A stretch of DNA of 53,160 bases. Source: Lachnospiraceae bacterium (lineage in GTDB: Bacteria; Bacillota; Clostridia; Lachnospirales; Lachnospiraceae). The DNA is taken from assembly GCA_017460885.1 (NCBI GenBank), contig JAFUAB010000023.1:1-53160 (forward strand). The letters run 5' to 3'. A program made the position numbers and the translations under genes. Position 1 is the first letter of the stretch, and each line of letters opens with the position of its first letter. The notes under the pieces are model-generated. The model did no database searches and was not told the origin of the DNA. It saw only the letters and a program-made list of their open reading frames with translations. Positions 1 to 7,908 of the stretch are shown here, piece by piece.

Positions 1-478
1 AGAAAAACGAAATGACTACTTTCATTATGCGCTGAACAGCGGCCAACATGAGCCGAACAGCGGATTGGTAAAAATGGGCTAAAGTGCGGTCAGGGTGCGC
101 TCAACTGCGACCGGGGTGCGCCGGGAGCCCGGAATAATCAGTGAATACAGTGATATGAATGCGTTATAATATCTATAGCCCCAGTATCTCGTGTGTTCAT
201 AATTCCCGCGCGCCAAGCGCGGGGGAAGAGGTCAGAAGGGCTTTCTTCCATTCCACTCTCCGCGGAGCGGACAGGTTTAGGAATGACAGTAAACGTTATA
301 GCTATGATATCACTATTTTGATAGCCGATATTAAGGTTTCATTTCATGCAGGCATTGTATCAACCCGCATAGGACATTTGACGCTTGGCAGCGTCCTATG
401 TAATCAATAGAAAAGAATTAATTCTTTAAAAAACATGCATGTAAATATTCTATAAAAAAAACAGAAAGGGGTGATAAC
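1..478. other. Non-coding lead region of the element, with repeats and hairpins
   Basis: No convincing complete gene is seen here. An open frame from the window edge stops at 80-82 and could be the last 26 codons of an upstream plus-strand gene, but it is too short to judge. Four related 12-mers lie at 31-110 (separate entry). A GC-rich hairpin sits at 205-223 (CCCGCGC / GCGCGGG, 5-nt loop). A smaller one at about 379-394 has a GACGC/GCGTC stem. A 252-bp open frame at 159-410 lacks a ribosome site and resembles no family I know. The region directly precedes a helicase gene, so an origin-like or regulatory role is plausible but inferred. Confidence 0.5.
31..110 (+). repeat. Four degenerate iteron-like 12-mers
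   Basis: Copies are GCTGAACAGCGG (31-42), GCCGAACAGCGG (52-63), GCTAAAGTGCGG (78-89) and GCTCAACTGCGA (99-110). Start-to-start spacing is 21, 26 and 21 bases, i.e. about two helical turns for the 21-nt steps. No single reading frame is open across all four, so this is not a peptide repeat. Arrays like this near a helicase gene often bind a replication initiator; that function is inferred. Confidence 0.5.
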
Positions 479-1618
479 ATGCCCAACGATAACAAAATAA
501 TGGCTTTCGATTCTTATCCTCAAGAGCCGATTCCTCCTTCCGAGCAGCAGGAGCCGATTCCTCCTTCCGAGCAGAAACAGGAACCGAAGCCACAATCACC
601 ACTTAAGATATTAAGTGGTGAGGACTATTTCACAAAAGCCGAGAATTTCAGTCATGATCTCATAAACTTTTCCTCTTCCAGGAACCGTAAGACAGGATTC
701 GAAAATCTGGATAAATTCCAACCACTATATCCGGGACTTATCGTAATCGGTGCCGGCTCTTCTCTCGGAAAAACAACATTTGTATATCAACTGGCTGATA
801 ATCTGGCCCAAAACGGGGAACATGTCCTGTTCTTCTCTCTTGAGCAGTCTCAATTCGAGCTTTATACCAAGTCACTCTCTCGCCGGACACACCTTGCGCA
901 TCTGAAAGACTACAGCAAAGCCGAATACTCTTCAACGGATATTCGCCGCGGCATGGACTATGATTCAAACCCGATAGACAAGGATTATCTCCGAGAGCAT
1001 ATCACTGCGTTTCTCGATGAGACTGCGGATCGCTTGAAGATCATAACTGCACCGTTTTCCATAACAGTAGAGGATATCGAAAGCACAACCAAGAAGTATA
1101 TCGAAGAGCATCCCGGCGAAAGAGTAAACGTAGTCGTCGATTATCTTCAGATAGTTAAACCGTCCGAAGCGAGCGGAAAAGAGCTCAATACCCGGGCTTC
1201 AGTAGATCATGATGTACACCAGCTCAAAGTCATGCAGATGGAACTTGGTATAACTATCTTTCTTGTATCCGCCTTAAATCGCCAAAGTTACCTATCCCCT
1301 ATCGACTTTGAAGCATTTAAGGAATCCGGCGGTATAGAGTATACTGCAGATCTGATATGGGGGCTTCAGCTTGAAGTGCTTTCAGTTGATGACACCTTTA
1401 ATAAGTCGGAGAAGCAAAAGCAAAAGCGTGATATCATCAAGCTGCACAAGCGCAGAGTCCCCCGGCTGATTGAATTGGTAGTCCTTAAGAATCGATTTGG
1501 CAAAACCGGAGATAGTTTCTACTTTGAGTATGATTCGACACATGATTATTACGAATCTCATGATCAGCGGCATTCACTATCGACATTCGGAATCTCCGAT
1601 ACGAACTCTCAAAAATAA
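479..1618 (+). CDS. DnaB-type helicase core protein (RecA-fold ATPase)
   Basis: A 379-aa protein with the C-terminal RecA-like domain of replicative DnaB helicases. The Walker A motif GAGSSLGKTT lies at about residues 91-100. A FFSLEQSQ segment matches the DnaB 'SLEM' region, and VVVDYLQIV near residue 220 is the Walker B/H2 motif. The primase-binding N-terminal domain of true DnaB (about 450 aa) is absent. In its place are about 50 residues rich in Pro, Gln and Glu, containing a perfect tandem duplication of QEPIPPSEQ. The ribosome site AAAGGGGTGA lies just before the ATG. It is followed by a resolvase-like gene, which suggests a replication or recombination module of a plasmid or integrative element. 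It is not the chromosomal dnaB. Confidence 0.85.
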   Translation: MPNDNKIMAFDSYPQEPIPPSEQQEPIPPSEQKQEPKPQSPLKILSGEDYFTKAENFSHDLINFSSSRNRKTGFENLDKFQPLYPGLIVIGAGSSLGKTTFVYQLADNLAQNGEHVLFFSLEQSQFELYTKSLSRRTHLAHLKDYSKAEYSSTDIRRGMDYDSNPIDKDYLREHITAFLDETADRLKIITAPFSITVEDIESTTKKYIEEHPGERVNVVVDYLQIVKPSEASGKELNTRASVDHDVHQLKVMQMELGITIFLVSALNRQSYLSPIDFEAFKESGGIEYTADLIWGLQLEVLSVDDTFNKSEKQKQKRDIIKLHKRRVPRLIELVVLKNRFGKTGDSFYFEYDSTHDYYESHDQRHSLSTFGISDTNSQK

Positions 1619-1705
1619 AACCACATAAGTAATATACACCATATCACAGACCGTGTTGGCCCCAAGCCTTCACGGTCTGTTTAGATTGCAACAATGGAGG
1701 AACAC

Positions 1706-2047
1706 ATGGGCAAGGAAAACAGAGACAAAGGAAAACGGTTTGAACGCACTGTAGCCAACCTGTTCAAGAGCCATGGCTACAACGCAAACCGCACTGCACA
1801 ATACCGAGGCAATACAGGTGCTGCCGGAGATGTTGAAGGCGTACCTTACATACACATTGAGGCCAAGCACCAGAAGCAGATGCGTCTGTACGAGTGGATG
1901 GCTCAGAGTGTGTCAGATGCAACCGCAGAGGGTAAAGGGAATCTTCCCGTAGTAATACACAAATCAAACAATAAACCGGTACTTGTATCTATGCTGTATG
2001 AAGACTGGATACAGCTCTACTCAGCTTACGATTCAGAAAGGAAATAA
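1706..2047 (+). CDS. PDDEXK-fold nuclease, Holliday junction resolvase-like
   Basis: A 113-aa protein. I chose ATG 1706 because GGAGG (1696-1700) sits 5 bases before it; the earlier in-frame ATG at 1694 overlaps that site. The opening DKGKRFERTVANLF, with its early Glu, then GDVEG and IEAKH, gives the E...D...ExK layout of archaeal Hjc-like and phage resolvase-type PDDEXK nucleases. The later YEWMAQ segment carries the Gln often seen after the core. It probably cleaves branched DNA during replication or recombination of the element. It follows the helicase gene by 87 bp and precedes the next gene by 2 bp, so the two downstream genes are likely co-transcribed. Another PDDEXK role, such as a restriction-like nuclease, cannot be excluded. 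Confidence 0.7.
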   Translation: MGKENRDKGKRFERTVANLFKSHGYNANRTAQYRGNTGAAGDVEGVPYIHIEAKHQKQMRLYEWMAQSVSDATAEGKGNLPVVIHKSNNKPVLVSMLYEDWIQLYSAYDSERK

Positions 2048-2049
2048 TT

Positions 2050-2436
2050 ATGAAGCCAAAAATTTATGATCTCACACAAGATCCCTTATCATTAATCAAG
2101 CCTATTAATTGCAGCTATGACCCTTTTGCAACTGCCGCATTGGATGAACATCTTGGTAAATACTTCGATATCGCCAGAAATGATGGCTATATCAGCTGTA
2201 GCCTTAAGTCTGATCTCTATGCAGAGATAGATACTATGACTCAGGTTCTTACAACCTTGGGATTCTTATCTGAAGATATAGAGACCGATAATTGGGATAT
2301 TGAATTAGACCAGACCATCGATTCGCTTATGTCCCTTTTAGAAGAGTTTCTCAATAATACTCAATGCCACAAATGCTCGAAAATTTGCATCAGGTACATA
2401 CTAAGCATATTTGACATGTATTTCGGCAATGACTAA
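2050..2436 (+). CDS. Hypothetical protein of the element
   Basis: A 128-aa acidic protein that I do not recognise. It starts 2 bp after the resolvase stop with GAAAGGA a few bases before the ATG, so translation is probably coupled. It has no signal peptide and no membrane segment. The C-terminal third has two close cysteines (CHKCSKIC pattern), which could bind a metal, but only three Cys and one His are clustered. The tight junction ties it to the helicase-resolvase module. Confidence 0.6.
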   Translation: MKPKIYDLTQDPLSLIKPINCSYDPFATAALDEHLGKYFDIARNDGYISCSLKSDLYAEIDTMTQVLTTLGFLSEDIETDNWDIELDQTIDSLMSLLEEFLNNTQCHKCSKICIRYILSIFDMYFGND

Positions 2437-2547
2437 TCACTATCAATAAGATTCCCAACCCTATGTAACTAGTTTCAAGTAACTCAGAAGGGGCTCTGTA
2501 CATACTGTACATCAGCCCCCTTCTGAATAAACCAAAGGAGACCATCT

Positions 2548-3159
2548 ATGAAAATTGCTTCAAACGAAAAAATATTATTAAACGATATCAAAAAGATTGC
2601 TATAAAGGGAGCAGAGAAGCGCATCGCAAAGCATGTTGCTAACGCTACCGCCCTCCTTAATATCCCAACCCCGGACATCTATGTAATACCATACATCGCA
2701 TCCCACAATGATACCCTTGTGTTTGCCGAGAAAAAGCACCCTCAGTTACAGATAGATTCACTCCGAAAAGCAGGGATAGAGCCTTTGCCAGCAGCTTTTA
2801 TTCCCGAACTAAATATCATTGCCATAACAGGCTATAGCATAGTCCTTGATCAAAAATATTCCGATGCAGTTTTACTGTATTCTGCTCTTCATGATCTTCG
2901 TATGATATGGAATTATTATAACAATCCTGTCGATGAACCGCTGGACGTTCCGTTTTGCTATGATATATCGTATTACCATGCAATAGATGCGACTGCTTTC
3001 GCACGCCTTTATACCGATTTCGTATACCGTGATAAACCATATGATTATCGCGCCATTATCGGTGCTGTTTTCGCAATGGATGACGGCGAGCGTTACAAAC
3101 GCTTAGAAGCGCTTAAAGAGGAATATGGATCAAGGATTGAGCAGCTCACAAATCTATAA
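2548..3159 (+). CDS. Hypothetical protein with a degenerate HELRH-like motif
   Basis: A 203-aa soluble protein, start supported by AAAGGAG before ATG 2548. A helical segment reads ALHDLRMIWNYY, followed about 30 residues later by DATAFARLYTD. This spacing resembles element-borne putative metallopeptidases (ImmA-like) with HELRHxWQ and a downstream D-A-x-A-F-A motif. Here the Glu is Asp and the second His is Met, so zinc-dependent catalysis is unlikely. It lies 110 bp after the previous gene and ends before a strong terminator. The relation to the HELRH proteins is my inference from motif spacing only. Confidence 0.6.
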   Translation: MKIASNEKILLNDIKKIAIKGAEKRIAKHVANATALLNIPTPDIYVIPYIASHNDTLVFAEKKHPQLQIDSLRKAGIEPLPAAFIPELNIIAITGYSIVLDQKYSDAVLLYSALHDLRMIWNYYNNPVDEPLDVPFCYDISYYHAIDATAFARLYTDFVYRDKPYDYRAIIGAVFAMDDGERYKRLEALKEEYGSRIEQLTNL

Positions 3160-3271
3160 GCATCTGTATCCTTTATTCTGTATGCATATTTCCGGCGCAT
3201 CCGATTTCCCCGGAGATCTTGTAAAAGGATCTTCGGGGACATCTTTCCGGCTCCTATGCAATAAATCAGCT

Positions 3272-3310
3272 AAAAAATACCCGACAGGCCCAGCCTTTCG
3301 GGTATTTTTT
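3272..3310. terminator. Bidirectional intrinsic terminator
   Basis: Perfect 13-bp stem AAAAAATACCCGA / TCGGGTATTTTTT with a 13-nt loop, giving an A-run on one side and a U-run on the other. It separates the convergent gene ending at 3159 (+) and the gene ending at 3327 (-). A second, weaker hairpin (CCCCGGAGATC / GATCTTCGGGG) lies at about 3209-3238. Confidence 0.9.
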
Positions 3311-3326
3311 CTTTGTAACAAGATTT

Positions 3327-5846
3327 TTACGGGGTAACTGTTATCTCATATTCATTCCTGATACCGCCTGCTGTTGTGTAGACTTTGGTTGTTCCGGCTT
3401 TGATACCTTTTACCTTATTACCTGTTACAGAGGCAATAGACGGATCTTCCGATATCCATGTTACATCAGCAGTCTTGAAAGCTGTGTTCTTAAGTGCTAC
3501 GGTGAGTGTCCTGCCTACTTTGATGCTCTTAGACAGCTGATGTGTCATGGGTGATGTCTTAAGTGCAGGCTCAACAACGTATACAGGAACGGTATATGTC
3601 TGCCCATCGATTGTTGCAATAACGGTCTGTGTTACTCCGGGCGGAGTGTAGGCGATTGCAGTGATTGCGATCTTACCTGTCTTCTTGCCGTTCTTTGCAT
3701 TTATGTCTGCGGACACGTTGATAAGGTCAGGATCGGATGAGGTATACTCAGCATCTGTAGCCGCCGTTACGTTCTTCATGGCGATCTTAAGTGTCTGGCC
3801 TGCTTTCATCGTGTAAGAAGTCTTTGCAAATGCAGGGACTTTAACCGAGAGGGAAGCCTTGACAGTGACTGTCTTCATTGCTCCGTTTTTTCCGTTTTCT
3901 GCAATGTAAGCCGTGATCGAAGTAGTTCCGGGAGCCTTTGCCGTAATGATACCTTCGTTTGAGATAGAAGCAATGGCGGGCTTTGATGATACAAAGTGTG
4001 TAAAGCGGGCATCACCAAGTGTTGCTGCACTTATGTTTGTGATGCAGTCATAGATGTTGCGCTCCTGGTTCTTATAGGTCATGGCTTGCGTGAACTTGAT
4101 AACAGGTTTGGGAAGGATAGTGATATCAAGGTTCGCATATTCACGTCCGTTATACTGGCCACGTACAAGAATAGATACTTTTCCTGCTTTTTTGGTTGTA
4201 AGGTATCCGCCTTTGAAGCTTGCCACACCATTATCCTGCACAATGTATACGTTTGAGGTATTGCTTGCGGGATATTTGTTGTTCAGGTATCTCTTGTTGA
4301 TGTCTATTTTTTCACCAACGAAGCATGTTTGTGATTTAGCTATAAGCTGTTCCAGAATGTTTACGTTGATATCTTTGGTTATTTTGTTACCATAGTTGTT
4401 ATCTGTGGCAGTTACTCTGATGACTTCTATATCCACTTTATCGAATGAGGATACAATAAGTCCTATCTGGTTCTGACCAACAACATTTTTATCTTGTTCA
4501 CAGTGAATGATATTGCTTGGAGCATATGGCAGGGACCATTCGATTGTCACATCAGCATTGGCGGGCAGTGCTGATATGCGTATGTTCTGCTTTGAGTCTT
4601 TCTCTATATTGATATTTGTAGCACCAACGTCCAATGATGTAAGTTTCGGCTGTGTAGGTTCAGGTGTTGATCCACCTTCTTTCCAGCTTGCATATAAGGT
4701 CGTGTCTTGATAGATGCTGTAATTATTGGACTTTATTTTCTTGGCAGCATACAGTTCACTGCTTTCAGCCCATTCCTTCTTTGCGAACCAGCCGTTGAAG
4801 GTATGTCCACTCCATTTAGGTGTAGGAAGCGTTACATTTCCGTAATAGTCAGATGTTACGGAGTTGACGGCGGGGCCGCCAAGGGTATCAAAAGAGCAGG
4901 TGAAAGTTTGAGGACTGCAGGTGATTATTTTGTCAAGGTTGGCGAGGACGAATGCAGGATTGTCCCAATCTTTTCCATGGCTTTGAGAATGGTTTGTATT
5001 TAATGGGTTATTGCGCCAATCATAATCCCAGTATACAACCCCATCGTCTGGATTAGTTGGATCTACTAAGTAATCGGCACCTTCGTTACCCCCCACCCAT
5101 GTTAATTTTGTGGGCGTTTTTTCTACAAGAATGCGAGCATGATTGTACATTCCTATATAGTCACCAACATGAAGATCGTTATATGTAGGTCTATGTGTTG
5201 CATCATAGGAATTCCAGTATTTTGGTGCATCCCCAAAGATTTCATCCTGTACTGTAAGTGCGAATGCAGCACATGCTTTACCACTTGTTGTAGTTTTGGA
5301 ACCCATGTAGACAATACTACCTTCCCATGTTTTTGTTTTTCCCCATGGCGTGTTTGAAGGATATTTATTTTTTAATTCCATCAGACGATTGTAAATTTCT
5401 GTGTCATTAGCAGGGTATGTGACATTGGAACTTCCAAGTGCATCACAGCTGATGATATCAGATGTTGAAGATACGGGCTCTTCTGTTTCTGTTTCATCAT
5501 TGTCTGAAGCGTATACAGTAAGGAGTTCATCCTGGTAAAGAATGTCTTCGTCAGGATTTGAAGATGCACAGGTATCGTTTGATATTTCTTCTGCTGTCGC
5601 ATCGGGGTTAAGCTCGGGTTCTGATATGTCTGCATCAGGAACAGAGTTTGCTTCGATACTGCTTGCAGATGATATATCTGTAGCTTCTTCTGTAATAGCA
5701 TCTTCTATGAAAAGGCTGTCACTATCAGATGATGATTCTATAAGGATTTCATCATCGATAGGCTCCGCTGCAAAAGTTGTGAGCGGAGTGGATAAAATAA
5801 GTGTCGCTGTAAGGAGCAGCGAGAGGAAAGAGTTTAATTTTTTCAT
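3327..5846 (-). CDS. Secreted surface protein with Cys/His hydrolase-like domain, InlB-type repeat and Ig-like domains
   Basis: An 839-aa secreted protein. The chosen start (5846) has AAAGGAGA 8 bases upstream and opens with a classic signal peptide (MKKLNSFLSLLLTATLIL, cleavage near TFAA). An acidic Ser-rich linker follows to about residue 130. A roughly 170-residue domain containing GKACAAFAL and YNHARILVE recalls NlpC/CHAP-like Cys-His hydrolases. Next comes a Listeria-Bacteroides repeat (FNGWFAKKEW ... TTLYASW), then three to four bacterial Ig-like group 2 domains ending in TVTP. No LPXTG or membrane anchor is visible. It is transcribed divergently from a ribbon-helix-helix gene across a spacer with an inverted repeat. 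The enzymatic reading of the first domain is tentative. Confidence 0.8.
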   Translation of the reverse strand: MKKLNSFLSLLLTATLILSTPLTTFAAEPIDDEILIESSSDSDSLFIEDAITEEATDISSASSIEANSVPDADISEPELNPDATAEEISNDTCASSNPDEDILYQDELLTVYASDNDETETEEPVSSTSDIISCDALGSSNVTYPANDTEIYNRLMELKNKYPSNTPWGKTKTWEGSIVYMGSKTTTSGKACAAFALTVQDEIFGDAPKYWNSYDATHRPTYNDLHVGDYIGMYNHARILVEKTPTKLTWVGGNEGADYLVDPTNPDDGVVYWDYDWRNNPLNTNHSQSHGKDWDNPAFVLANLDKIITCSPQTFTCSFDTLGGPAVNSVTSDYYGNVTLPTPKWSGHTFNGWFAKKEWAESSELYAAKKIKSNNYSIYQDTTLYASWKEGGSTPEPTQPKLTSLDVGATNINIEKDSKQNIRISALPANADVTIEWSLPYAPSNIIHCEQDKNVVGQNQIGLIVSSFDKVDIEVIRVTATDNNYGNKITKDINVNILEQLIAKSQTCFVGEKIDINKRYLNNKYPASNTSNVYIVQDNGVASFKGGYLTTKKAGKVSILVRGQYNGREYANLDITILPKPVIKFTQAMTYKNQERNIYDCITNISAATLGDARFTHFVSSKPAIASISNEGIITAKAPGTTSITAYIAENGKNGAMKTVTVKASLSVKVPAFAKTSYTMKAGQTLKIAMKNVTAATDAEYTSSDPDLINVSADINAKNGKKTGKIAITAIAYTPPGVTQTVIATIDGQTYTVPVYVVEPALKTSPMTHQLSKSIKVGRTLTVALKNTAFKTADVTWISEDPSIASVTGNKVKGIKAGTTKVYTTAGGIRNEYEITVTP

Positions 5847-5964
5847 GGTTTTGGTCTCCTTTGCCAGAGATTTTCCGGGGTTATAGATAACACGCATTAT
5901 CGCGTTTAAATGTCACAAAAATCTACAAATGTATTACTTTTTTAGTCTACCACTTCTGCGTTGC

Positions 5965-5992
5965 ATATACAAGATATAAATGTCTTGTATAT
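5965..5992. promoter_or_regulatory. Inverted repeat, candidate operator
   Basis: Perfect 10-bp arms ATATACAAGA (5965-5974) and TCTTGTATAT (5983-5992) with an 8-bp AT-rich centre. It lies in the 228-bp spacer between the divergent surface-protein gene and the RHH gene. The arm-to-arm centre distance (18 bp) is suited to dimeric regulators. The neighbouring RHH protein is the obvious candidate to bind it; binding is inferred. Confidence 0.55.
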
Positions 5993-6074
5993 ACATTATG
6001 TTTATCTTGCATTTCTAATATATAAGCATTGTTTTGTAGCCTGTAAAATACTTATTGTACGAGGAGAGAAAACA

Positions 6075-6260
6075 ATGCTGAGAATCAAGAAAGAATATTC
6101 AGAATACCTGACCAAGACTTTCAGAATACCAACTGAGATAATAAGCCGGCTGGATTCGCTGTCACATGAATATAACACTTCCATGAATAAGGTCGTCATC
6201 CAATGTCTGGAATATGCTTTGGACAATATTAGCGATGAGGAAAAGCCGGAAAAACAGTAA
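6075..6260 (+). CDS. Ribbon-helix-helix (Arc/CopG-like) DNA-binding protein
   Basis: A 61-aa protein. ATG 6075 is chosen because GAGGAGA lies at 6061-6067; the longer frame upstream lacks a site and would read through the operator. The pattern fits an RHH dimer: strand KTFRIP, helix EIISRLDSLSHEY, a turn at NTSM, and helix NKVVIQCLEYALDNI. Such small proteins repress their own promoter and nearby genes. It is divergent from the surface protein gene and ends before a strong palindromic terminator. It could be an orphan antitoxin, but no toxin gene follows. Confidence 0.75.
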   Translation: MLRIKKEYSEYLTKTFRIPTEIISRLDSLSHEYNTSMNKVVIQCLEYALDNISDEEKPEKQ

Positions 6261-6275
6261 AATAATGTATACCGT

Positions 6276-6301
6276 AAAAGGGCAGAACGTTCTGCCCTTT
6301 T
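6276..6301. terminator. Bidirectional intrinsic terminator
   Basis: A perfect 26-bp palindrome, AAAAGGGCAGAAC / GTTCTGCCCTTTT, with A-run and T-run flanks. It lies between the convergent RHH gene (stop 6260) and the small minus-strand gene (stop 6310). Confidence 0.9.
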
Positions 6302-6309
6302 TCATCTGA

Positions 6310-6588
6310 TCACTGCTCAATAAGCCCCAAAGCCTTAAACGCTTCCAGCACTGCCAGTTCCTTATCACTTTTTAATACCGGTATTACTTTACCGGCTCCA
6401 ACCTCCAACTTATCAGCGCCACATTTATCCCTGACAGCGCATACACTTGATTTGCTGATATCTAGTCCATATTCGTCAAGAACCCATCTTCTGACCCCGC
6501 CTATGGTGAGTGGATATCCTTGACCCTTAATCTGATCATCAAACTCAAATACAACCCCAAATACATTCTTGAACGCTGAAAACTTCAC
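6310..6588 (-). CDS. Small orphan protein resembling the C-terminal extension of clostridial RlmD-type methyltransferases
   Basis: About 92 aa from a GTG at 6588, which has no good ribosome site. The frame stays open upstream through 6621 and into the tmRNA 3' end, so the true start is unknown or lost. The core WVLDEYGLDISKSSVCAV followed by RDKCGADK, and the closing EAFKALGLI, recall a domain that many clostridial rRNA uracil methyltransferases carry at the C-terminus (VxxxYGxxVSxxYIAQVKxKxGI ... AlxhFkxI). No methyltransferase domain is present here. It may be a free-standing version of that domain or a fragment cut by integration at ssrA. The similarity is from memory of the motif and has not been tested. 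Confidence 0.5.
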   Translation of the reverse strand: MKFSAFKNVFGVVFEFDDQIKGQGYPLTIGGVRRWVLDEYGLDISKSSVCAVRDKCGADKLEVGAGKVIPVLKSDKELAVLEAFKALGLIEQ

Positions 6589-6621
6589 GTTTGAACTTGG
6601 GTTCTGATACTGATGATTTAG

Positions 6622-6983
6622 TGGACCAGGCGGGAGTCGAACCCGCGTCCAAAAACCAATCCCCGTTTCTTCTACACGCTTAGTCAGTCTTCATACCTGG
6701 GGAAAAAGTGAACTGACAGACTTTTCTTCCCCGGGTTCCCGATGGTCTTAGTACCGCTTCTCGTGAACTCGCTTTACGGTAAGCAGCCGCTACTTTTGAA
6801 CCTTGCGGAGTATAGCGGCGTTATCCGCAAGGCTTATCACCCGAAGGTGAGACAGCTATTTACGCAGCTGCCAGAGCGTAATCGTCGTTAGCGATTATTC
6901 TTTGGTGTCGGATTTACGAGGTGTCCACCATCCTCGGCGTGCTTCTCCCGCTTCATGATCCCTGTCGAAACCTTGACTGGCCC
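6622..6983 (-). ncRNA. ssrA: Transfer-messenger RNA (tmRNA)
   Basis: The 5' end GGGCCAG (at 6983) pairs with 3' CTGGTCC (6629-6623) as a 7-bp acceptor stem with one G-U; the discriminator is A at 6622 and CCA is not encoded. AAGGTTTCGACAGGG near the 5' end and GGTTCGACTCCCGCC in the T arm are diagnostic. Length is 362 nt. The resume codon is GCT at 6892-6890, preceded by AATAATC. The tag reads ANDDYALAAA and ends at TAA 6862-6860. smpB lies just upstream on the same strand. The 3' end marks the border with element-like DNA. Confidence 0.97.
6860..6892 (-). other. tmRNA tag reading frame
   Basis: Codons GCT AAC GAC GAT TAC GCT, then CTG GCA GCT GCG TAA, give the degradation tag ANDDYALAAA, added after the charged alanine. 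It ends in three alanines rather than the common LAA. Confidence 0.9.
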
Positions 6984-7048
6984 ATGATTATTCACCTCAT
7001 CGGTCAGCTTCGCTGACAGCCTCCTTAAATGGAAGCCTGAGGCAGAAT

Positions 7049-7516
7049 TTAATATAAATTCTTTATCTTAAATTCTCTTTCGTGTTCCCTCCTCTGATCC
7101 TTCTTGGCGATGTCCGCCCTCTTGTCGTAGAGCTTCTTGCCCTTCGCAAGAGCTATCTCCATCTTGGCTCTGCCGTCCTTAAAGTAAACCTGCAGCGGAA
7201 CGATCGTGTATCCGTCTCTGGTGACGGCGCTGTCCAGCTTGCGGATCTCAAATCCGTGCAAAAGCAGCTTCTTGGGTCTGAGAGGATCCTTATTGAAGAT
7301 ATTGCCCATCTCATACGGACTGATATTGCAGCCGTAGGCAAAGACCTCTCCGTTTTCTATACGGATATACGCCTCCTTGATCGAGCATTTGCCCATTCTC
7401 AGAGACTTCACCTCGGTTCCGTGCAAGACGATCCCGCACTCAAACTTCTCTTCTATGAAATAATCATGGTAAGCCTTTTTGTTATTGGCTACCGGCTTCA
7501 TCGCCTCTTTACTCAT
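7049..7516 (-). CDS. smpB: SsrA-binding protein SmpB
   Basis: A 155-aa protein that delivers tmRNA to stalled ribosomes. [18 protein letters not shown], then GTEVKSLR and [10 protein letters not shown], form the conserved N-terminal half of the OB-fold. The basic tail [18 protein letters not shown] is the ribosome-binding extension. ATG 7516 gives the family length; the longer frame runs into a terminator hairpin. No strong ribosome site is seen. It is directly followed by ssrA, so protein and RNA of the trans-translation system lie side by side. The rnr gene usually found between secG and smpB in Firmicutes is absent. Confidence 0.97.
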   Translation of the reverse strand: MSKEAMKPVANNKKAYHDYFIEEKFECGIVLHGTEVKSLRMGKCSIKEAYIRIENGEVFAYGCNISPYEMGNIFNKDPLRPKKLLLHGFEIRKLDSAVTRDGYTIVPLQVYFKDGRAKMEIALAKGKKLYDKRADIAKKDQRREHEREFKIKNLY

Positions 7517-7537
7517 AACAGTCTGCTCACATAAGTC

Positions 7538-7563
7538 AAAAAAGCTCCTGCATAAGCAGGAGC
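7538..7563 (-). terminator. Intrinsic terminator after secG
   Basis: Stem GCTCCTG/CAGGAGC with a 6-nt loop, followed on the minus strand by TTTTTT (7543-7538). It lies between secG (stop 7579) and the smpB start, so smpB probably has its own promoter or depends on readthrough. Confidence 0.85.
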
Positions 7564-7578
7564 CCAAATTCGCTTTGA

Positions 7579-7818
7579 TCAGAAGACCTTAAGATTAAGA
7601 ATTATCGCAAATACGATGAAGAATACCGCAAGTGCTGTAGTAAACTTAACCAGCTTGCCCTCCATCGAGCGTCCCTTATTCTTGCCCCAATAGGTCTCTG
7701 CTGCTCCCGAAATAGCACCGAGTCCTGCAGATTTACCCTCCTGCATAAGAACTACGGCTACAAGTGCAAAACATGCAATGATATAAATTATCGTAAGTAT
7801 TATCCTAAGTACTGCCAT
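7579..7818 (-). CDS. secG: Preprotein translocase subunit SecG
   Basis: A 79-aa membrane protein with two transmembrane helices (residues about 3-22 and 57-76). The family signature [17 protein letters not shown] lies between them, followed by [16 protein letters not shown]. It assists SecYE in protein export. ATG 7818 is chosen because GGAGG lies 5-6 bases upstream; a TTG four codons earlier is inside that site. A promoter is visible upstream and a terminator follows, so it looks monocistronic. Confidence 0.95.
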   Translation of the reverse strand: MAVLRIILTIIYIIACFALVAVVLMQEGKSAGLGAISGAAETYWGKNKGRSMEGKLVKFTTALAVFFIVFAIILNLKVF

Positions 7819-7860
7819 AAAAACCTCCAAATCCGACGCTTGACGTCAAACACAAAGAAT

Positions 7861-7889
7861 ATAATATCACATCACGCTCAACTAATCAA
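7861..7889 (-). promoter_or_regulatory. Sigma-A type promoter of secG
   Basis: On the minus strand, -35 TTGATT (7889-7884), a 17-bp spacer and -10 TATTAT (7866-7861), about 43 bp before the secG start. Confidence 0.6.
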
Positions 7890-7908
7890 GCATTATTTAA
7901 CGGATTGG

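Noticed and set aside
159-410. 83-aa open frame on the plus strand
   Set aside because: No ribosome site, unlikely composition, and it runs through two hairpins.
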